A stretch of 64,000 bases of DNA from [Clostridium] saccharolyticum WM1 (GCF_000144625.1 NC_014376.1:1674001-1738000), one strand, 5' to 3'. Numbered from the stretch's first letter, positions 24,493 through 35,050 are shown. Translations and numbers: made by a program. Notes: a model not told the origin generated them from the letters alone.

Positions 24493-26328
24493 GTGAAGAA
24501 TTTAAAGATTGGTAAAAGAATTGGACTTGCTTTTGGAGCTGTTCTGATGCTGTTTTTAATCGTTTCCACCATTTCAGTGGTAAGCTTAAGACAAAGCAAT
24601 GGTAAGTTTGTAGATTTCTTTAACAATGGCCACCAGGTTACCGTACAGGTTCTTGAGATGAGGCGTGACATTCAGTCTGCAGCTAAGAATGTAGGGTATG
24701 CGACGATGAGCCTTGATTTAAAGACCACCGGAGGCTATGTGGATGCTGCAGAAGCAGATCTGGAGGATTTTCAGAAAAGAATGCAGTTTCTAAAGGAAAA
24801 CTACCGGGGAGATCAGTCCCTGGTGAACAGTATTGAAGGTACTTTAAATGAAGCCCAGACTTACAAGGAGAAGGTGTTTGGCCTGGCGAGGGAAAATAAG
24901 ACCAGACAGGCGGCGGATATATACTTTGAATCATTAGACCCTTATTTCACCAAGATTCAGGAAGATTTAGCCACGATCAGTGATTCCGCCAATAAATATG
25001 CAGTTGATAATTATGAGAACGCTCAGAAGCTGGTAGGGTTCACCCTGACCACGGTGGTAGCATTGCAGATCCTTGCCATATTGGCTACATTGGGCTTTTC
25101 CTTATATACCACCAGGAGTATTGTGGCACCGGTAAAAGAGATTGAAAAGGCTGCCGAGGAAATGTCAAAGGGAAGTCTTCACGTCCTCTTAAATTACCAG
25201 TCAAAGGATGAACTGGGATCGTTGGCCGAAAGCATGCGGACTACGATTTCCAATATTGGAAACATGATTGATGACATCAGCAACCTGCTGGGAGCGCTGG
25301 CAATGGGTGATTTCCAGGTTGGCTCCAAGTACCGGGAACAGTATGTTCTGGATTATGAACCGATTCTCCTGGCCATGCGCGGAATCAGGAATAACTTAAG
25401 CGAAGCGCTTTCCCGCATCAACCAGTCGGCTGATTTAGTGGCCAATGGTTCGGAGCAGGTATCATCGGGCGCCCAGGCATTATCCCAGGGAGCTGCGGAA
25501 CAGGCTTCTTCGGTCCAGGAGCTGGCAGCTACCATAAGCGATATCTCAAACCAGATAAATACCAATGCCCAAAATGCAAAAGAAGCACGTTTCCAATCGG
25601 AAGAAGCGGCAGAGAATGTGGCAAAGAGTAACAAGAAAATGTCTGAAATGAACCAGGCCATGACAAAGATCAGCGATAAATCCAATGAAATCGGAAAGAT
25701 CATAAAGACGATTGAAGATATTGCATTCCAGACCAATATTCTGGCGCTGAATGCGGCCGTTGAGGCGGCCCGTGCCGGGGAAGCCGGAAAAGGCTTTGCT
25801 GTTGTGGCGGATGAAGTGCGTAATCTTGCAAGCAAGTCAGGAGAAGCGGCAAAAAACACCACGCTGCTCATTGAGGAAAGCATGCAGGCGGTAGAAAATG
25901 GAACCAGGATTACTGCGGAGACGACACATGCGATGCAGGCGGTTGTGGAGGGCAGCCGGCGCATAAACTCCATTATCGAGGAGATTGCATTGGCTACTGA
26001 CAGGCAGGCAGTGGCTGTTGACCAGGTTGCTCAGGGAATTGACCAGATATCCTGTGTGGTTCAGACCAATTCCGCCACAGCGGAACAAAGCGCCGCAGCG
26101 AGTGAGGAGCTGTCTGGCCAGGCCCAGATCATGAAAGGACTTGTTCAGGGATTTAAGCTTTATGATGGAGAGAAGGTAGAAACGGCTCTCCAATCCAAAG
26201 CAGATGCAAATTCCGGAAATATTCGGCCGGAAATGCCGGCTTTCTCAGAAGATCAGGAGGACCCGGTTATTACCATTGACCCTGTTTATTTTGATGAGCC
26301 GACCTCATTTGGAGGCGGAAAGTATTAA
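24493..26328 (+). CDS. Methyl-accepting chemotaxis protein
   Basis: The start is GTG 24493 with GGAGG 6 bases upstream; 611 residues. Helix 1 is about 12-32. An extracytoplasmic four-helix-bundle type sensor covers about 35-185, helix 2 about 186-208, and HAMP about 210-262. The signalling domain follows, with the conserved tip [31 protein letters not shown] at about 416-447. It relays ligand binding to CheW and CheA. No other chemotaxis gene is nearby. A GCCGAT motif at 24352 resembles a sigma-D -10 but lacks a proper -35. Confidence 0.95.
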   Translation: MKNLKIGKRIGLAFGAVLMLFLIVSTISVVSLRQSNGKFVDFFNNGHQVTVQVLEMRRDIQSAAKNVGYATMSLDLKTTGGYVDAAEADLEDFQKRMQFLKENYRGDQSLVNSIEGTLNEAQTYKEKVFGLARENKTRQAADIYFESLDPYFTKIQEDLATISDSANKYAVDNYENAQKLVGFTLTTVVALQILAILATLGFSLYTTRSIVAPVKEIEKAAEEMSKGSLHVLLNYQSKDELGSLAESMRTTISNIGNMIDDISNLLGALAMGDFQVGSKYREQYVLDYEPILLAMRGIRNNLSEALSRINQSADLVANGSEQVSSGAQALSQGAAEQASSVQELAATISDISNQINTNAQNAKEARFQSEEAAENVAKSNKKMSEMNQAMTKISDKSNEIGKIIKTIEDIAFQTNILALNAAVEAARAGEAGKGFAVVADEVRNLASKSGEAAKNTTLLIEESMQAVENGTRITAETTHAMQAVVEGSRRINSIIEEIALATDRQAVAVDQVAQGIDQISCVVQTNSATAEQSAAASEELSGQAQIMKGLVQGFKLYDGEKVETALQSKADANSGNIRPEMPAFSEDQEDPVITIDPVYFDEPTSFGGGKY

Positions 26329-26341
26329 CTTTACATAGTCA

Positions 26342-26393
26342 GGCGGGAAGCCGGGGAGAGTGAACATATCTTTCCGGTTTTCCCGCCCTTTTT
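26342..26393 (+). terminator. Terminator after the chemoreceptor gene
   Basis: GGCGGGAAGCCGG pairs with CCGGTTTTCCCGCC (one bulge) and is followed by CTTTTTG. Confidence 0.85.
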
Positions 26394-26432
26394 GTATTCC
26401 GCTTTTTTGACATATTTTTTTAAAGAAAACCA

Positions 26433-26461
26433 TTGACGCAAAAGAAAAAAACTAGTATTAT
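26433..26461 (+). promoter_or_regulatory. Promoter of purE operon
   Basis: TTGACG (26433-26438), 17 bases, TATTAT (26456-26461). The ~100-base leader contains an A/T-rich dyad (GATCGCAGT...ACTGC...GATCA) but not the conserved core of a purine riboswitch. Confidence 0.75.
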
Positions 26462-26572
26462 ATTGATAAGCACAAGTTAACTAATTGATCGCAGTTATTA
26501 ATTAAATTAATATATTCCATTACTGCAAATAATGAGTGATCACAACACACAAATTAAAAAGGAGAATTTACT

Positions 26573-27091
26573 ATGGCAAAGGTATCCATTGTTATGGGAA
26601 GTGATTCTGATATGCCTGTTATGGCTCAGGCGGCAGATGTTTTGAAAAAATTCGGGGTGGAGTTTGAAATGACTGTGATCTCTGCCCACAGGGAACCGGA
26701 TATATTTTTCGATTATGCCAAAACGGCGGAAGCCAGAGGTGTGAAGGTTATTATTGCAGGAGCAGGCAAGGCAGCCCATCTTCCCGGAATGTGCGCCGCC
26801 TTGTTTTCCATGCCGGTAATCGGAATTCCCATGAAGACTTCGGATCTTGGCGGAGTGGATTCTCTTTATTCCATTGTTCAGATGCCTTCCGGAGTTCCGG
26901 TTGCCACTGTTGCCATTAACGGAGGAACGAATGCGGGGATTCTGGCAGTTAAGATTCTGGCGGTGGGTGAAGAGGTGCTTCTGGGAAAACTAAAGGAATT
27001 CTCTGAAAATTTAAAAAATGAGGTTGTACAAAAGGCGGAAAAACTGGATCAGATCGGTTATGAGGAATATTTATCCCAGATGAAGAAGTGA
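26573..27091 (+). CDS. purE: N5-carboxyaminoimidazole ribonucleotide mutase
   Basis: This is class I PurE, 172 residues. The active-site loop is MGSDSDMPVMAQAADVL (residues about 7-23) with SAHREPD at about 42. AGAGKAAHLPGMCAA and GGTNAGILAVKIL complete it. The ATG has AAAAAGGAG upstream. First gene of purE-purM-purN-purD; purK is not in the window. Confidence 0.97.
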   Translation: MAKVSIVMGSDSDMPVMAQAADVLKKFGVEFEMTVISAHREPDIFFDYAKTAEARGVKVIIAGAGKAAHLPGMCAALFSMPVIGIPMKTSDLGGVDSLYSIVQMPSGVPVATVAINGGTNAGILAVKILAVGEEVLLGKLKEFSENLKNEVVQKAEKLDQIGYEEYLSQMKK

Positions 27092-27115
27092 GAAAGTCGG
27101 AGGCGAGGAGAAAAA

Positions 27116-28141
27116 ATGGATTATAAGAATGCCGGAGTGGACATTGAAGCCGGGTATAAGTCGGTGGAATTGATGAAGAAGCATGTGCAGGAAACCATGA
27201 GACCGGAAGTCCTTGGCGGGATCGGAGGATTTTCAGGTGCATTTTCCATGTCCGCCTTTAAGAACATGGAAAAACCCACTCTTGTATCAGGAACCGACGG
27301 GGTGGGCACAAAGCTGAAGCTTGCATTTTTAATGGACAGGCATGATACCGTTGGAATCGACTGTGTGGCCATGTGTGTCAATGATATCGCCTGTGCAGGC
27401 GGTGAACCCTTATTCTTCCTGGATTATATTGCCTGCGGAAAGAATTATCCGGAAAAGATCGCCCGGATTGTAAGCGGAGTTGCAAACGGCTGCAAACAGG
27501 CCAATGCCGCTTTGATCGGCGGTGAGACAGCGGAGATGCCGGGGTTTTATCCGGAAGATGAGTACGATCTGGCAGGCTTCGCGGTAGGTGTGGTGGATGA
27601 AAAGGATCTTATCACAGGGGCTGGCGTGAAAGAGGGAGATGTGTTGATTGGGATAGCTTCTTCCGGCATTCACAGCAATGGATTTTCTCTGGTGCGCAAG
27701 GTATTTGACATGACAAAGGAAAGCCTGGACACCTATTATGAGGAATTAGGAAAAACTCTTGGAGAGGCATTGATCACTCCCACCAGGATTTACGTAAATG
27801 CGTTAAAGCGTGTAAAGGAGAGCGGAGTGGTGATCAAAGCCTGCAGCCACATTACAGGAGGCGGTTTCTATGAGAACATCCCGCGTATGCTTCCGGAGGG
27901 CATCCGGGCGGTAGTTGAAAAAAGCAGCTACCAGCTGCCTGCCATCTTTCGGCTGTTGGCGGATAAAGGCAACATAGAGGAAGAAACCATGTACAATACC
28001 TATAATATGGGAATAGGAATGGTTCTTGCAGTGAGTCCGACGGATGCTCATGCAGCCATGGAAGCGATCCGCATGGCGGGAGAGGTCCCATACGTAATCG
28101 GCCGTACGGAACGGGGAGAAAAGGGTGTGACTTTATGCTGA
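27116..28141 (+). CDS. purM: Phosphoribosylformylglycinamidine cyclo-ligase
   Basis: PurM closes the imidazole ring to form AIR. The 341 residues show [19 protein letters not shown] at the start, [13 protein letters not shown] (about 62), [14 protein letters not shown] (about 132) and [16 protein letters not shown] (about 243). The end overlaps purN by 7 bases. Confidence 0.97.
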   Translation: MDYKNAGVDIEAGYKSVELMKKHVQETMRPEVLGGIGGFSGAFSMSAFKNMEKPTLVSGTDGVGTKLKLAFLMDRHDTVGIDCVAMCVNDIACAGGEPLFFLDYIACGKNYPEKIARIVSGVANGCKQANAALIGGETAEMPGFYPEDEYDLAGFAVGVVDEKDLITGAGVKEGDVLIGIASSGIHSNGFSLVRKVFDMTKESLDTYYEELGKTLGEALITPTRIYVNALKRVKESGVVIKACSHITGGGFYENIPRMLPEGIRAVVEKSSYQLPAIFRLLADKGNIEEETMYNTYNMGIGMVLAVSPTDAHAAMEAIRMAGEVPYVIGRTERGEKGVTLC

Positions 28142-28737
28142 GAATCGGCGTGCTGGTTTCCGGCGGGGGAACCAATCTTCAGGCAGTTTTAGATGCCATA
28201 GACTGCGGAAGGATCACCAATGCGGAGGTAAAGGTGGTTATTAGCAATAACCGGAATGCTTATGCCCTGGAAAGGGCCAGAAATCATGGAATCCCGGCTT
28301 TCTCCATTTCTCCCGGAGATTTTACGGGGAGGGAAGCGTTTTATGAATCCCTTCTTTTAAAGTTAGACCAGTACTGCCTTGACCTGATCGTTCTTGCCGG
28401 ATACCTGGTCACGGTTCCGGTGGCCATGATACAAAAGTACAGGAACAAGATCATCAATGTTCATCCATCTCTCATTCCTTCTTTCTGCGGAAAGGGATAT
28501 TATGGACTTAAGGTTCACGAAGCTGCCCTGGCAAGAGGAGTGAAGGTTACGGGAGCCACGGTACACTATGTGGATGAAGGGATGGATACTGGACCGATTC
28601 TTTTGCAGAAGGCAGTTGAGGTCCGGGAAGGGGATACGCCGGAGGTTCTGCAGCGGCGTGTCATGGAAGAGGCGGAATGGCTGATTCTTCCTCAGGCCAT
28701 ACAGCTTATTGCAAACGGACAGGAGGAACCGGAATGA
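28135..28737 (+). CDS. purN: Phosphoribosylglycinamide formyltransferase
   Basis: PurN transfers a formyl group from 10-formyl-THF to GAR. The 200 residues begin [17 protein letters not shown] (phosphate-binding). The catalytic Asn-His-Asp set is in [20 protein letters not shown] and [22 protein letters not shown] replaces the more usual FPG-x-x-G form but is seen in clostridial enzymes. Its stop overlaps the purD start (ATGA). Confidence 0.95.
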   Translation: MLRIGVLVSGGGTNLQAVLDAIDCGRITNAEVKVVISNNRNAYALERARNHGIPAFSISPGDFTGREAFYESLLLKLDQYCLDLIVLAGYLVTVPVAMIQKYRNKIINVHPSLIPSFCGKGYYGLKVHEAALARGVKVTGATVHYVDEGMDTGPILLQKAVEVREGDTPEVLQRRVMEEAEWLILPQAIQLIANGQEEPE

Positions 28738-30008
28738 AGGTCTTGATCATAGGAGGCGGCGGGCGTGAACACGCCATCGCGTGGAAAATATCCCAAAGCC
28801 CCAAAGTAGATAAATTATATTGCGCTCCTGGAAATGCAGGGATCAGGGAAATTGCGGAATGTGTGGACATTGGCGTCATGGATTTTGACAGACAGGTAGA
28901 CTTTGCCAAAGAAAAGAAGATTGATTTAACTGTCATAGGCCCGGATGATCCCCTGGTAGCTGGAGCGGTGGATGCCTTTGAGGCGGCCGGGCTTCGGGTG
29001 TTCGGTCCCAGGAAATCTGCAGCTTTGCTGGAAGGCTCCAAGTCATTTTCCAAGGATCTGATGAAAAAGTACGGAATTCCCACAGCAGGATATGAAGTCT
29101 TTGATTCTCCGGAGGCTGCCTTAGCCTATTTAAAAACAGCCAGTATACCCATTGTTTTAAAAGCTGACGGACTGGCTTTGGGAAAGGGTGTTTTCATTTG
29201 CAACACAAGGGAAGAGGCTGAAAACGGGGTGAAGGCTCTGATGCTTGATAAGCGCTTTGGTTCTGCAGGGAACCGGATCGTGGCAGAAGAATTCATGACG
29301 GGCCGGGAAGTATCGGTACTTTCCTTTGTAGATGGTAAGACTGTTAAAATTATGACATCTGCGCAGGACCATAAGCGGGCAAAGGATGGGGATCAGGGCC
29401 TTAATACAGGGGGTATGGGAACCTTTTCTCCAAGTCCGTTTTATACGGAAGAAGTAGATAAGTTTTGTAAAGCCTATATCTATCAGGCGACCGTGGATGC
29501 CATGAAAGCGGAGGGCCGGGAGTTTAAGGGAATTATTTTCTTTGGACTGATGCTCACAGAGAAAGGCCCCAGGGTATTGGAATACAATGCCAGATTCGGA
29601 GATCCTGAGACACAGGTGGTGCTTCCACGGATGAAAAATGATATTGTGGAAGTTTTAGAGGCCTGCATAGATGGGACTTTGGACCAGATCGACTTACAGT
29701 TTGAAGAAAATGCGGCGGTCTGCGTGGTCCTTGCGTCGGAGGGGTATCCGGAGAAGTATGAAAAGGGATTTCCTATTGCAGGACTGGAAGCCTTTAAGCA
29801 CCGGACTGGATATTTTGCCTTTCATGCCGGAAGTAAATTGGAGGACAATGGAGTTGTGGTGACCGATGGCGGAAGAGTGCTGGGAGTGACAGCCGTTGGA
29901 ACGGATTTAAAGGAGGCCCGGAATAATGCCTATGAGGCGGTAACATGGGTTTCTTTTAAGAACAAGTATATGAGACGGGATATTGGCAAGGGGATTGAGA
30001 AAGCATAA
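28734..30008 (+). CDS. purD: Phosphoribosylamine-glycine ligase
   Basis: PurD is an ATP-grasp enzyme making GAR. The start is ATG 28734, overlapping the purN stop and preceded by AGGAGG (424 residues). The N-terminus VLIIGGGGREHAIAW, the VIGPDDPLVAG loop, ATP-grasp core VLKADGLALGKGVFI, HKRAKDGDQGLNTGGMG and VLEYNARFGDPETQ are all present. It ends the operon and is followed by a strong terminator. Confidence 0.97.
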   Translation: MKVLIIGGGGREHAIAWKISQSPKVDKLYCAPGNAGIREIAECVDIGVMDFDRQVDFAKEKKIDLTVIGPDDPLVAGAVDAFEAAGLRVFGPRKSAALLEGSKSFSKDLMKKYGIPTAGYEVFDSPEAALAYLKTASIPIVLKADGLALGKGVFICNTREEAENGVKALMLDKRFGSAGNRIVAEEFMTGREVSVLSFVDGKTVKIMTSAQDHKRAKDGDQGLNTGGMGTFSPSPFYTEEVDKFCKAYIYQATVDAMKAEGREFKGIIFFGLMLTEKGPRVLEYNARFGDPETQVVLPRMKNDIVEVLEACIDGTLDQIDLQFEENAAVCVVLASEGYPEKYEKGFPIAGLEAFKHRTGYFAFHAGSKLEDNGVVVTDGGRVLGVTAVGTDLKEARNNAYEAVTWVSFKNKYMRRDIGKGIEKA

Positions 30009-30023
30009 AATTCCATTAAAAGC

Positions 30024-30065
30024 AGGACAAAAACAGGTGACAGCCTGTTTTTGTCCTGTTTTTGT
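30024..30065 (+). terminator. Terminator after purD
   Basis: A perfect 15-bp stem (30024-30038 with 30045-30059), six-base loop, then TTTTTG. Confidence 0.93.
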
Positions 30066-30143
30066 AGAACGGAAAGTGAAAACGGAAGGGAGGCGCTGTG
30101 CTGAGGAAGTAAAAATAATGACCTTTTCAGCAAAATATTTAAA

Positions 30144-30172
30144 TTCAGTAATTCATCCACTTGGGATATACT
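30144..30172 (+). promoter_or_regulatory. Possible promoter of the first GH94 gene
   Basis: TTCAGT (30144-30149), 17 bases, TATACT (30167-30172). If used, it favours a translation start at or after 30190. Confidence 0.45.
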
Positions 30173-30210
30173 TTAAGAAAATTACCGGTATGAAAGGATG
30201 GAAAATAGGG

Positions 30211-32907
30211 ATGAAATATGAATTTAAAGGAAATCGGGGCAATTTCTATATGGAAAATCCGGATCTGACCAGTTATTTATACTTTCCTCTGGCAAATGAG
30301 TCTGGGGTAATGAGCTGCGTATCCCCTGATCTGGGAGGAGATAGTAAGATGGACCAGAATTCCTTTTTAATGCCTCCGGTCAGCTGCGAAAATTTACATA
30401 ACGACAAATCCTCCAGGAACGTATGGTGCAGGATTGACGGATCCACATTATGGTCACTGACCGGCCGTTCTTCCTGGCAGCAAGCACAGAAATTTTCAGA
30501 AAATAAGGAACCAATGGCTGTGGAAGCAGGCTTCATGCATCATAAAATTACAAGAACTTCCGATCAAATAGGAATAAAAGGGGAAATCAGCAGCCTTGTA
30601 CCGGCCACCGGAGAGAGCGTGGAGCTGATGAAAATCCAGATTGAGAACACCTCTTCCCAATATAAAAGCTTTCAGATTATCACAGCCATTCCCCTCTATG
30701 CCCGATCCGCGGATAATATCAGAGACCACAGACATGTAACTTCCCTTCTTCATAGAATTAAGACAAAGTCTTCCGGAGTGATTGTGACACCCACCATGAC
30801 CTTTGATGAACGAGGCCATAAGCCAAATTTCAGAGCCTACGGTGTGTTTGGCGGCAGTGAGTCCCAGGGGCCGGTGGGATATTTTCCGGTTTTGGAGGAT
30901 TTCATCGGAGAGGGCGGCAGCCTTGAAAACCCTAAAGCTTTACAGGAACGCCAATTAAAGCCAGAGAAAGAGAATTTTAAGACTGGCGGTTATGAAGCGC
31001 TGGGAGGACTCTGCTTTCAGGAATGCAGGGTAGGGCCAAAAGAAAAAATCACTTATGTTGTGGCTATGGGCTATGGAAATACAGAAGATGAGCTGATACA
31101 AAACTGCAGCCAGTTCCTAAGTGAACGGGCCTTTGACAGGTGCTGGGAGCAGACTGCTGAATATTGGAATCACAAGGTGAATGTCAGATTGAAGACGGGC
31201 AATCCTGCGTTTGATCTCTGGATGCGGTGGGTAAGCTTTCAGCCCATGCTGCGGAGAATTTACGGCTGCTCCTTTTTACCTCATCATGACTATGGGAAAG
31301 GCGGGCGCGGGTGGCGAGATTTGTGGCAGGACTGCCTGGCTCTTCTGATGATGAATCCTGCCGGTGTCCGCCAGATGTTAATCGACAATTTCGGCGGGGT
31401 ACGTATGGATGGAACCAACGCAACCATCATCGGAAACAGGCAGGGAGAGTTTGTTGCCGATAGAAATAACATTACAAGAGTCTGGATGGATCATGGGGTA
31501 TGGCCTTTTCTCACCACGGAATTATATATCCATCAGACTGGAGATCTTAAGATTTTACTGGAAAAAAACAGCTATTTTAAGGATATGCAGGTATGCAGAG
31601 GAGAGGACAAAGATATTCAATGGAAAACGGAAGACGGGGAACGGTTAAGAGATGGCAGAGGCAGGATTTATTCCGGTACGGTCCTGGAGCATCTGCTGGT
31701 CCAGAATCTCACATCCTTTTATGATGTAGGAGAGTATAACCACATCAGGATCAGAGGCGCAGACTGGAATGATGCGCTGGATATGGCTGCCCAGCGTGGG
31801 GAGAGCGTGGCGTTTACCTGTATGTATGGATATAATTTAAAAGGTCTTGCCGTTTTTTTAGAAGAGCTGAAGGCACAGGGAGTAGCTGAATTTGAGATGG
31901 CTGAGGAAGTAAGGCTCTTACTGGCCGAAGATCCGGCTGTTTACGATGACATCAGAAGGAAGCAGGAAATACTGAAAGACTATTGCAGAACCTGTTCTCA
32001 CCATGTTTCGGGTAAAAGGGCGGTCGTAAAGGCCGTGGATTTACAGGCAGATCTACTGTCAAAAGCCTCATGGATTTATCATCATATCAGGCAAACGGAA
32101 TGGATTGATTCCAAGGAAGGGTACGGCTGGTATAACGGATATTATGACAATTCCGGAAACCGAGTAGAGGGTGAAACAAAAGCAGGGGTGCGTATGATGC
32201 TCACCAGCCAGGTCTTTTCCCTCATGTCTGGAGTTGCAGAGGATCCCCAGGTGAAGGACATTGTAAAGGCAGCCGATGCTCTCCTGTACCGAAAGGATAT
32301 CGGAGGATACCGGTTAAATACGGATTTCCACGAAGTAAAAATGGATTTAGGCAGGATGTTTGGTTTTGCCTACGGGCATAAGGAAAACGGAGCGGTATTC
32401 TCCCATATGGCCACCATGTTTGGAAATGCCTTATACAGGCGAAACGCATCAGGGGAAGGGTATCATGCCCTCCTGTCCTTGTTTGAACATTGCAGTAATT
32501 CTGAAAAGAGCAGGATATATCCTGGAATCCCTGAATACGTGGATGCCGGAGGGAGAGGAATGTACCACTATCTCACAGGTGCCGCCAGCTGGTATCTTGT
32601 TACGGTTGTCACTCAGATGTTTGGAGTCAGAGGTCATTACGGAAACTTGATTTTTAAGCCCCAGTTGATAAAAGAACAGTTTGATGAACACTGTCAGGCC
32701 TGGGTGTCCATGGAATTTGCAGGTAAAAGCCTGAAGGTTCTTTATAAAAATCCACGGAATTTAGACCCTGATGCCTATAGGATAACCAGTGTCACGGTAA
32801 ATGGAATTCCCTGTCATTGTCCTGGGGAAGAGTGGATCATTAAAAGAGAAGAGCTTTTAAAATTGCCGGATCAGGAGCTGCATACCATAATGGTTGAATT
32901 AAATTAG
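30211..32907 (+). CDS. GH94 beta-glycoside phosphorylase
   Basis: The family breaks a beta-glucosidic link with phosphate and releases a sugar 1-phosphate in the cytoplasm. I start at ATG 30211 (898 residues, beginning MKYEFKGNRGNFYMENPD); the frame is open back into purD. Residues about 1-300 are the beta-sandwich. The (alpha/alpha)6 barrel follows with GGRGWRDLWQDCLALLMMNP (about 365), MDGTNATIIG and RIRGADWNDALDMAAQ at about 513-528, where the WND aspartate (about 521) matches the catalytic acid. The C-terminal GMYHYLTGAASWYL is also typical. The layout resembles laminaribiose or cellobiose phosphorylases, but the acceptor cannot be told. A cupin gene follows 9 bases later. Confidence 0.88.
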   Translation: MKYEFKGNRGNFYMENPDLTSYLYFPLANESGVMSCVSPDLGGDSKMDQNSFLMPPVSCENLHNDKSSRNVWCRIDGSTLWSLTGRSSWQQAQKFSENKEPMAVEAGFMHHKITRTSDQIGIKGEISSLVPATGESVELMKIQIENTSSQYKSFQIITAIPLYARSADNIRDHRHVTSLLHRIKTKSSGVIVTPTMTFDERGHKPNFRAYGVFGGSESQGPVGYFPVLEDFIGEGGSLENPKALQERQLKPEKENFKTGGYEALGGLCFQECRVGPKEKITYVVAMGYGNTEDELIQNCSQFLSERAFDRCWEQTAEYWNHKVNVRLKTGNPAFDLWMRWVSFQPMLRRIYGCSFLPHHDYGKGGRGWRDLWQDCLALLMMNPAGVRQMLIDNFGGVRMDGTNATIIGNRQGEFVADRNNITRVWMDHGVWPFLTTELYIHQTGDLKILLEKNSYFKDMQVCRGEDKDIQWKTEDGERLRDGRGRIYSGTVLEHLLVQNLTSFYDVGEYNHIRIRGADWNDALDMAAQRGESVAFTCMYGYNLKGLAVFLEELKAQGVAEFEMAEEVRLLLAEDPAVYDDIRRKQEILKDYCRTCSHHVSGKRAVVKAVDLQADLLSKASWIYHHIRQTEWIDSKEGYGWYNGYYDNSGNRVEGETKAGVRMMLTSQVFSLMSGVAEDPQVKDIVKAADALLYRKDIGGYRLNTDFHEVKMDLGRMFGFAYGHKENGAVFSHMATMFGNALYRRNASGEGYHALLSLFEHCSNSEKSRIYPGIPEYVDAGGRGMYHYLTGAASWYLVTVVTQMFGVRGHYGNLIFKPQLIKEQFDEHCQAWVSMEFAGKSLKVLYKNPRNLDPDAYRITSVTVNGIPCHCPGEEWIIKREELLKLPDQELHTIMVELN

Positions 32908-32916
32908 GAGGGAAGA

Positions 32917-33333
32917 ATGGAAAAAGAATTGATTGAAATCGTTAAAATCCAAGAAGAGGGATACACTCCTCTTGTTGATTTTCAGACCTGGAGAGTGGCT
33001 GTGCTGAGGCATTGTGAGGACGTGAACGTGGAGCGGCTGGACTCCATGCAGAGGCATATGGAAACCGACGAGGTATTTGTATTGCTGGAAGGGAACTGTG
33101 TGCTGATCTCAGGCGGAGACGGAGAACGGCCGGGTGAAGTAATGTGCGTAAGAATGATAAAAAACCAGCTCTATAATGTGAAGAAGGGTGTGTGGCATAC
33201 CCATGCCCTGGATGAGGAAGGCTGCGTCCTGATTATAGAGAATCAGGATACTTCTGATAAGAATTCTCCTACAGAACTTTTAAGCAGCGGACAGAAAGAA
33301 GTGATCCAAAAACAGGTCTCCTTCTCTCTTTGA
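32917..33333 (+). CDS. Small cupin-fold protein
   Basis: The 138 residues hold one cupin barrel: RHMETDEVFVLLEGNCVLISGGDG (motif 1, His and Glu) and NVKKGVWHTHALDEEGCVLIIENQD (motif 2, His). The ATG follows AGGAGGGAAG. Genes of this kind accompany sugar-utilisation loci and may act as isomerases, epimerases or sugar-binding proteins; no function can be fixed. It appears to be co-transcribed with the GH94 gene. Confidence 0.78.
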   Translation: MEKELIEIVKIQEEGYTPLVDFQTWRVAVLRHCEDVNVERLDSMQRHMETDEVFVLLEGNCVLISGGDGERPGEVMCVRMIKNQLYNVKKGVWHTHALDEEGCVLIIENQDTSDKNSPTELLSSGQKEVIQKQVSFSL

Positions 33334-33392
33334 CATTTCCCGGAGGAACCGCTAGAATAAAAGTATTAACATGGTTTTAAAGGGAGGCGGCT

Positions 33393-33605
33393 ATGACTGG
33401 TTTAAGACTTTCGTGGAGCAATATGAGGATCAAGACGAAGATCCTGATTACATATTTAACAATCTTATTATTATCCTTTGTGATCACCTTTTCGGTCATA
33501 TCTGTCATTAACAGCTCCTATACGAAAAATGAGATTTTCAATGCGGGCACGCAGACGGTCAGTGCCCTGAAAGGGAATTTGTCGCTGATCTTTGACAACT
33601 GTTAA
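33393..33605 (+). pseudogene. N-terminal remnant of a YesM-type sensor histidine kinase
   Basis: Only 70 residues remain: a basic start, one membrane helix (LITYLTILLLSFVITFSVISVI, about residues 19-40), then NSSYTKNEIFNAGTQTVSALKGNLSLIFDNC and a stop. The helix plus the Y-x-x-N-E-x-F...Q-x-x-x-x-L-x-x-N-L segment matches the start of the extracytoplasmic sensor of YesM-type kinases that normally run ~580 residues. No HAMP, kinase or response-regulator sequence follows; only 120 bases separate it from the binding-protein gene. A deletion has probably removed a two-component system that once controlled this sugar locus. Confidence 0.7.
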
Positions 33606-33658
33606 GGAATTTAAACAAAGGTAGTAAAATTTCTAACCTTTTGGGTCAAAATATTAGA

Positions 33659-33687
33659 TTGAGTAAAAATGGGAGTTTCAGTATACT
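33659..33687 (+). promoter_or_regulatory. Promoter of the ABC importer genes
   Basis: TTGAGT (33659-33664), 17 bases, TATACT (33682-33687), just after the kinase remnant. Confidence 0.65.
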
Positions 33688-33728
33688 AAGATCAGCATGA
33701 AACAAAGAAAACCCAGGAGGAGTTTGAA

Positions 33729-35039
33729 ATGAAGAAAAGAATGTTAAAAAGGATTTCCGCCGTGGTAATGGCGGCAGCCCTGGCAGCAGGCATGACCGGT
33801 TGTGCAAGCAAAGGCAGTACCTCTCCGGAAAGCGGTTCAGGATCTGGAAAGGTGGTACTGAATGTATGGCATCAGTGGTCCAATGACACCAATGAATTGA
33901 AGAAAAAATATGACGAGGTGGTTTCTGCTTATATGGCAGAGAATCCCAATGTGGAAATCAACACCCAGACCCTGGATACAGAGGCCTATAAGACCAAGAT
34001 TTCCGCAGAGTTTGCAGGAGATGCAAAAGGAATCGATGTTTTCTATTATTGGGGAGCGGGAACTGCCAGAAAGATGATCAATGCAGATAAACTGCTTCCT
34101 CTGGATCCTTATATTACCGATGAAGTCAAAGGGAAACTGCTGGAAGGATCTACGGCAGCCTTTGAATATAATGACAAGACCTATTCTCTGCCCTCTTTTT
34201 CCTGGTACATGACCTTATATTGCAATAAGGCCTTGTTCGATCAGGCAGGTGCTGAGCTTCCCGATACTTATGACAAACTGGTTTCTGCAGTTGAAAAGCT
34301 GTCAACCCTTGACGGGGTAACACCTTTGGCCTCAGGAGCAAAGGATGGCTGGAATGCGGCATTTATCTATCAGGCCCTGGCATTGCGGACCGTGGGAGCA
34401 GAGGGAATCAACAAGATGCTGTCGGGAAAAGCCCCCTTTGAAGGAGAGGGCTATGAAGAGGCAGCCAATAAAGTCCAGGAATTATACAAGATGGGGGCGT
34501 TTGGAGCCAATCCTCTGGAGCAGAGCAATGACGATGCCAATGCAGCATTTGGAACAGGAAAGGCTGCCATGAGGCTTATGGGTAGCTGGTTTGCAAACAG
34601 CATCTACTCCGATAAAACCGTTACCATCAAGCCGGAAGATGTTGTGGCTATGAAAATCCCCATGATCACCGGCAAAGGTAATGAAACCGATTACTGCGGC
34701 GGATTCGTGGAATCTTTCTGGGTAAATAAAAATACAAAGAACCCGGATGAAGCAGCTAAATTCGCTATTTACATAAATGAAAAGATGGGAGAGGCGGCTT
34801 ACGAAACAGGCACAGGCTTCAGCGGCTGGAAAACTGAGGTGGATGAAAAAGGCTTAAATCCTCTCTTTATACAGATCAAGGATCTTCTTTCCCAGGGAAA
34901 GACTTCCGTTCTTGCCTGGGATACTTCACTGGATGCAGAGCCTGCTACCATTCACAATGAACAGGTACAGACACTGTTCGCTCCCAATGCAGACATCAGT
35001 GAGTTTATAAAAGAGCATGAAACGGCTATCAATAAGTAA
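33729..35039 (+). CDS. Extracellular sugar-binding lipoprotein of an ABC importer
   Basis: The 436 residues start with a lipoprotein signal (MKKRMLKRISAVVMAAALAAGMTGC; lipidated Cys at 25), then a Ser/Gly linker and VVLNVWHQWSNDTNELKKKYDEVVSAYMAENPNVEI, typical of family-1 sugar-binding proteins. FWVNKNTKNPDEAAKFAIYI is the conserved late segment. It would catch an oligosaccharide outside the membrane and deliver it to the two permeases downstream. The ATPase (an MsmX-like shared subunit) is not encoded here. Confidence 0.92.
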   Translation: MKKRMLKRISAVVMAAALAAGMTGCASKGSTSPESGSGSGKVVLNVWHQWSNDTNELKKKYDEVVSAYMAENPNVEINTQTLDTEAYKTKISAEFAGDAKGIDVFYYWGAGTARKMINADKLLPLDPYITDEVKGKLLEGSTAAFEYNDKTYSLPSFSWYMTLYCNKALFDQAGAELPDTYDKLVSAVEKLSTLDGVTPLASGAKDGWNAAFIYQALALRTVGAEGINKMLSGKAPFEGEGYEEAANKVQELYKMGAFGANPLEQSNDDANAAFGTGKAAMRLMGSWFANSIYSDKTVTIKPEDVVAMKIPMITGKGNETDYCGGFVESFWVNKNTKNPDEAAKFAIYINEKMGEAAYETGTGFSGWKTEVDEKGLNPLFIQIKDLLSQGKTSVLAWDTSLDAEPATIHNEQVQTLFAPNADISEFIKEHETAINK

Positions 35040-35050
35040 GTAAGAGCAAA

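Noticed and set aside
26462..26572. Purine riboswitch in the purE leader
   Set aside because: The conserved junction and loop sequences of the purine aptamer are missing; only an A/T-rich dyad is seen.
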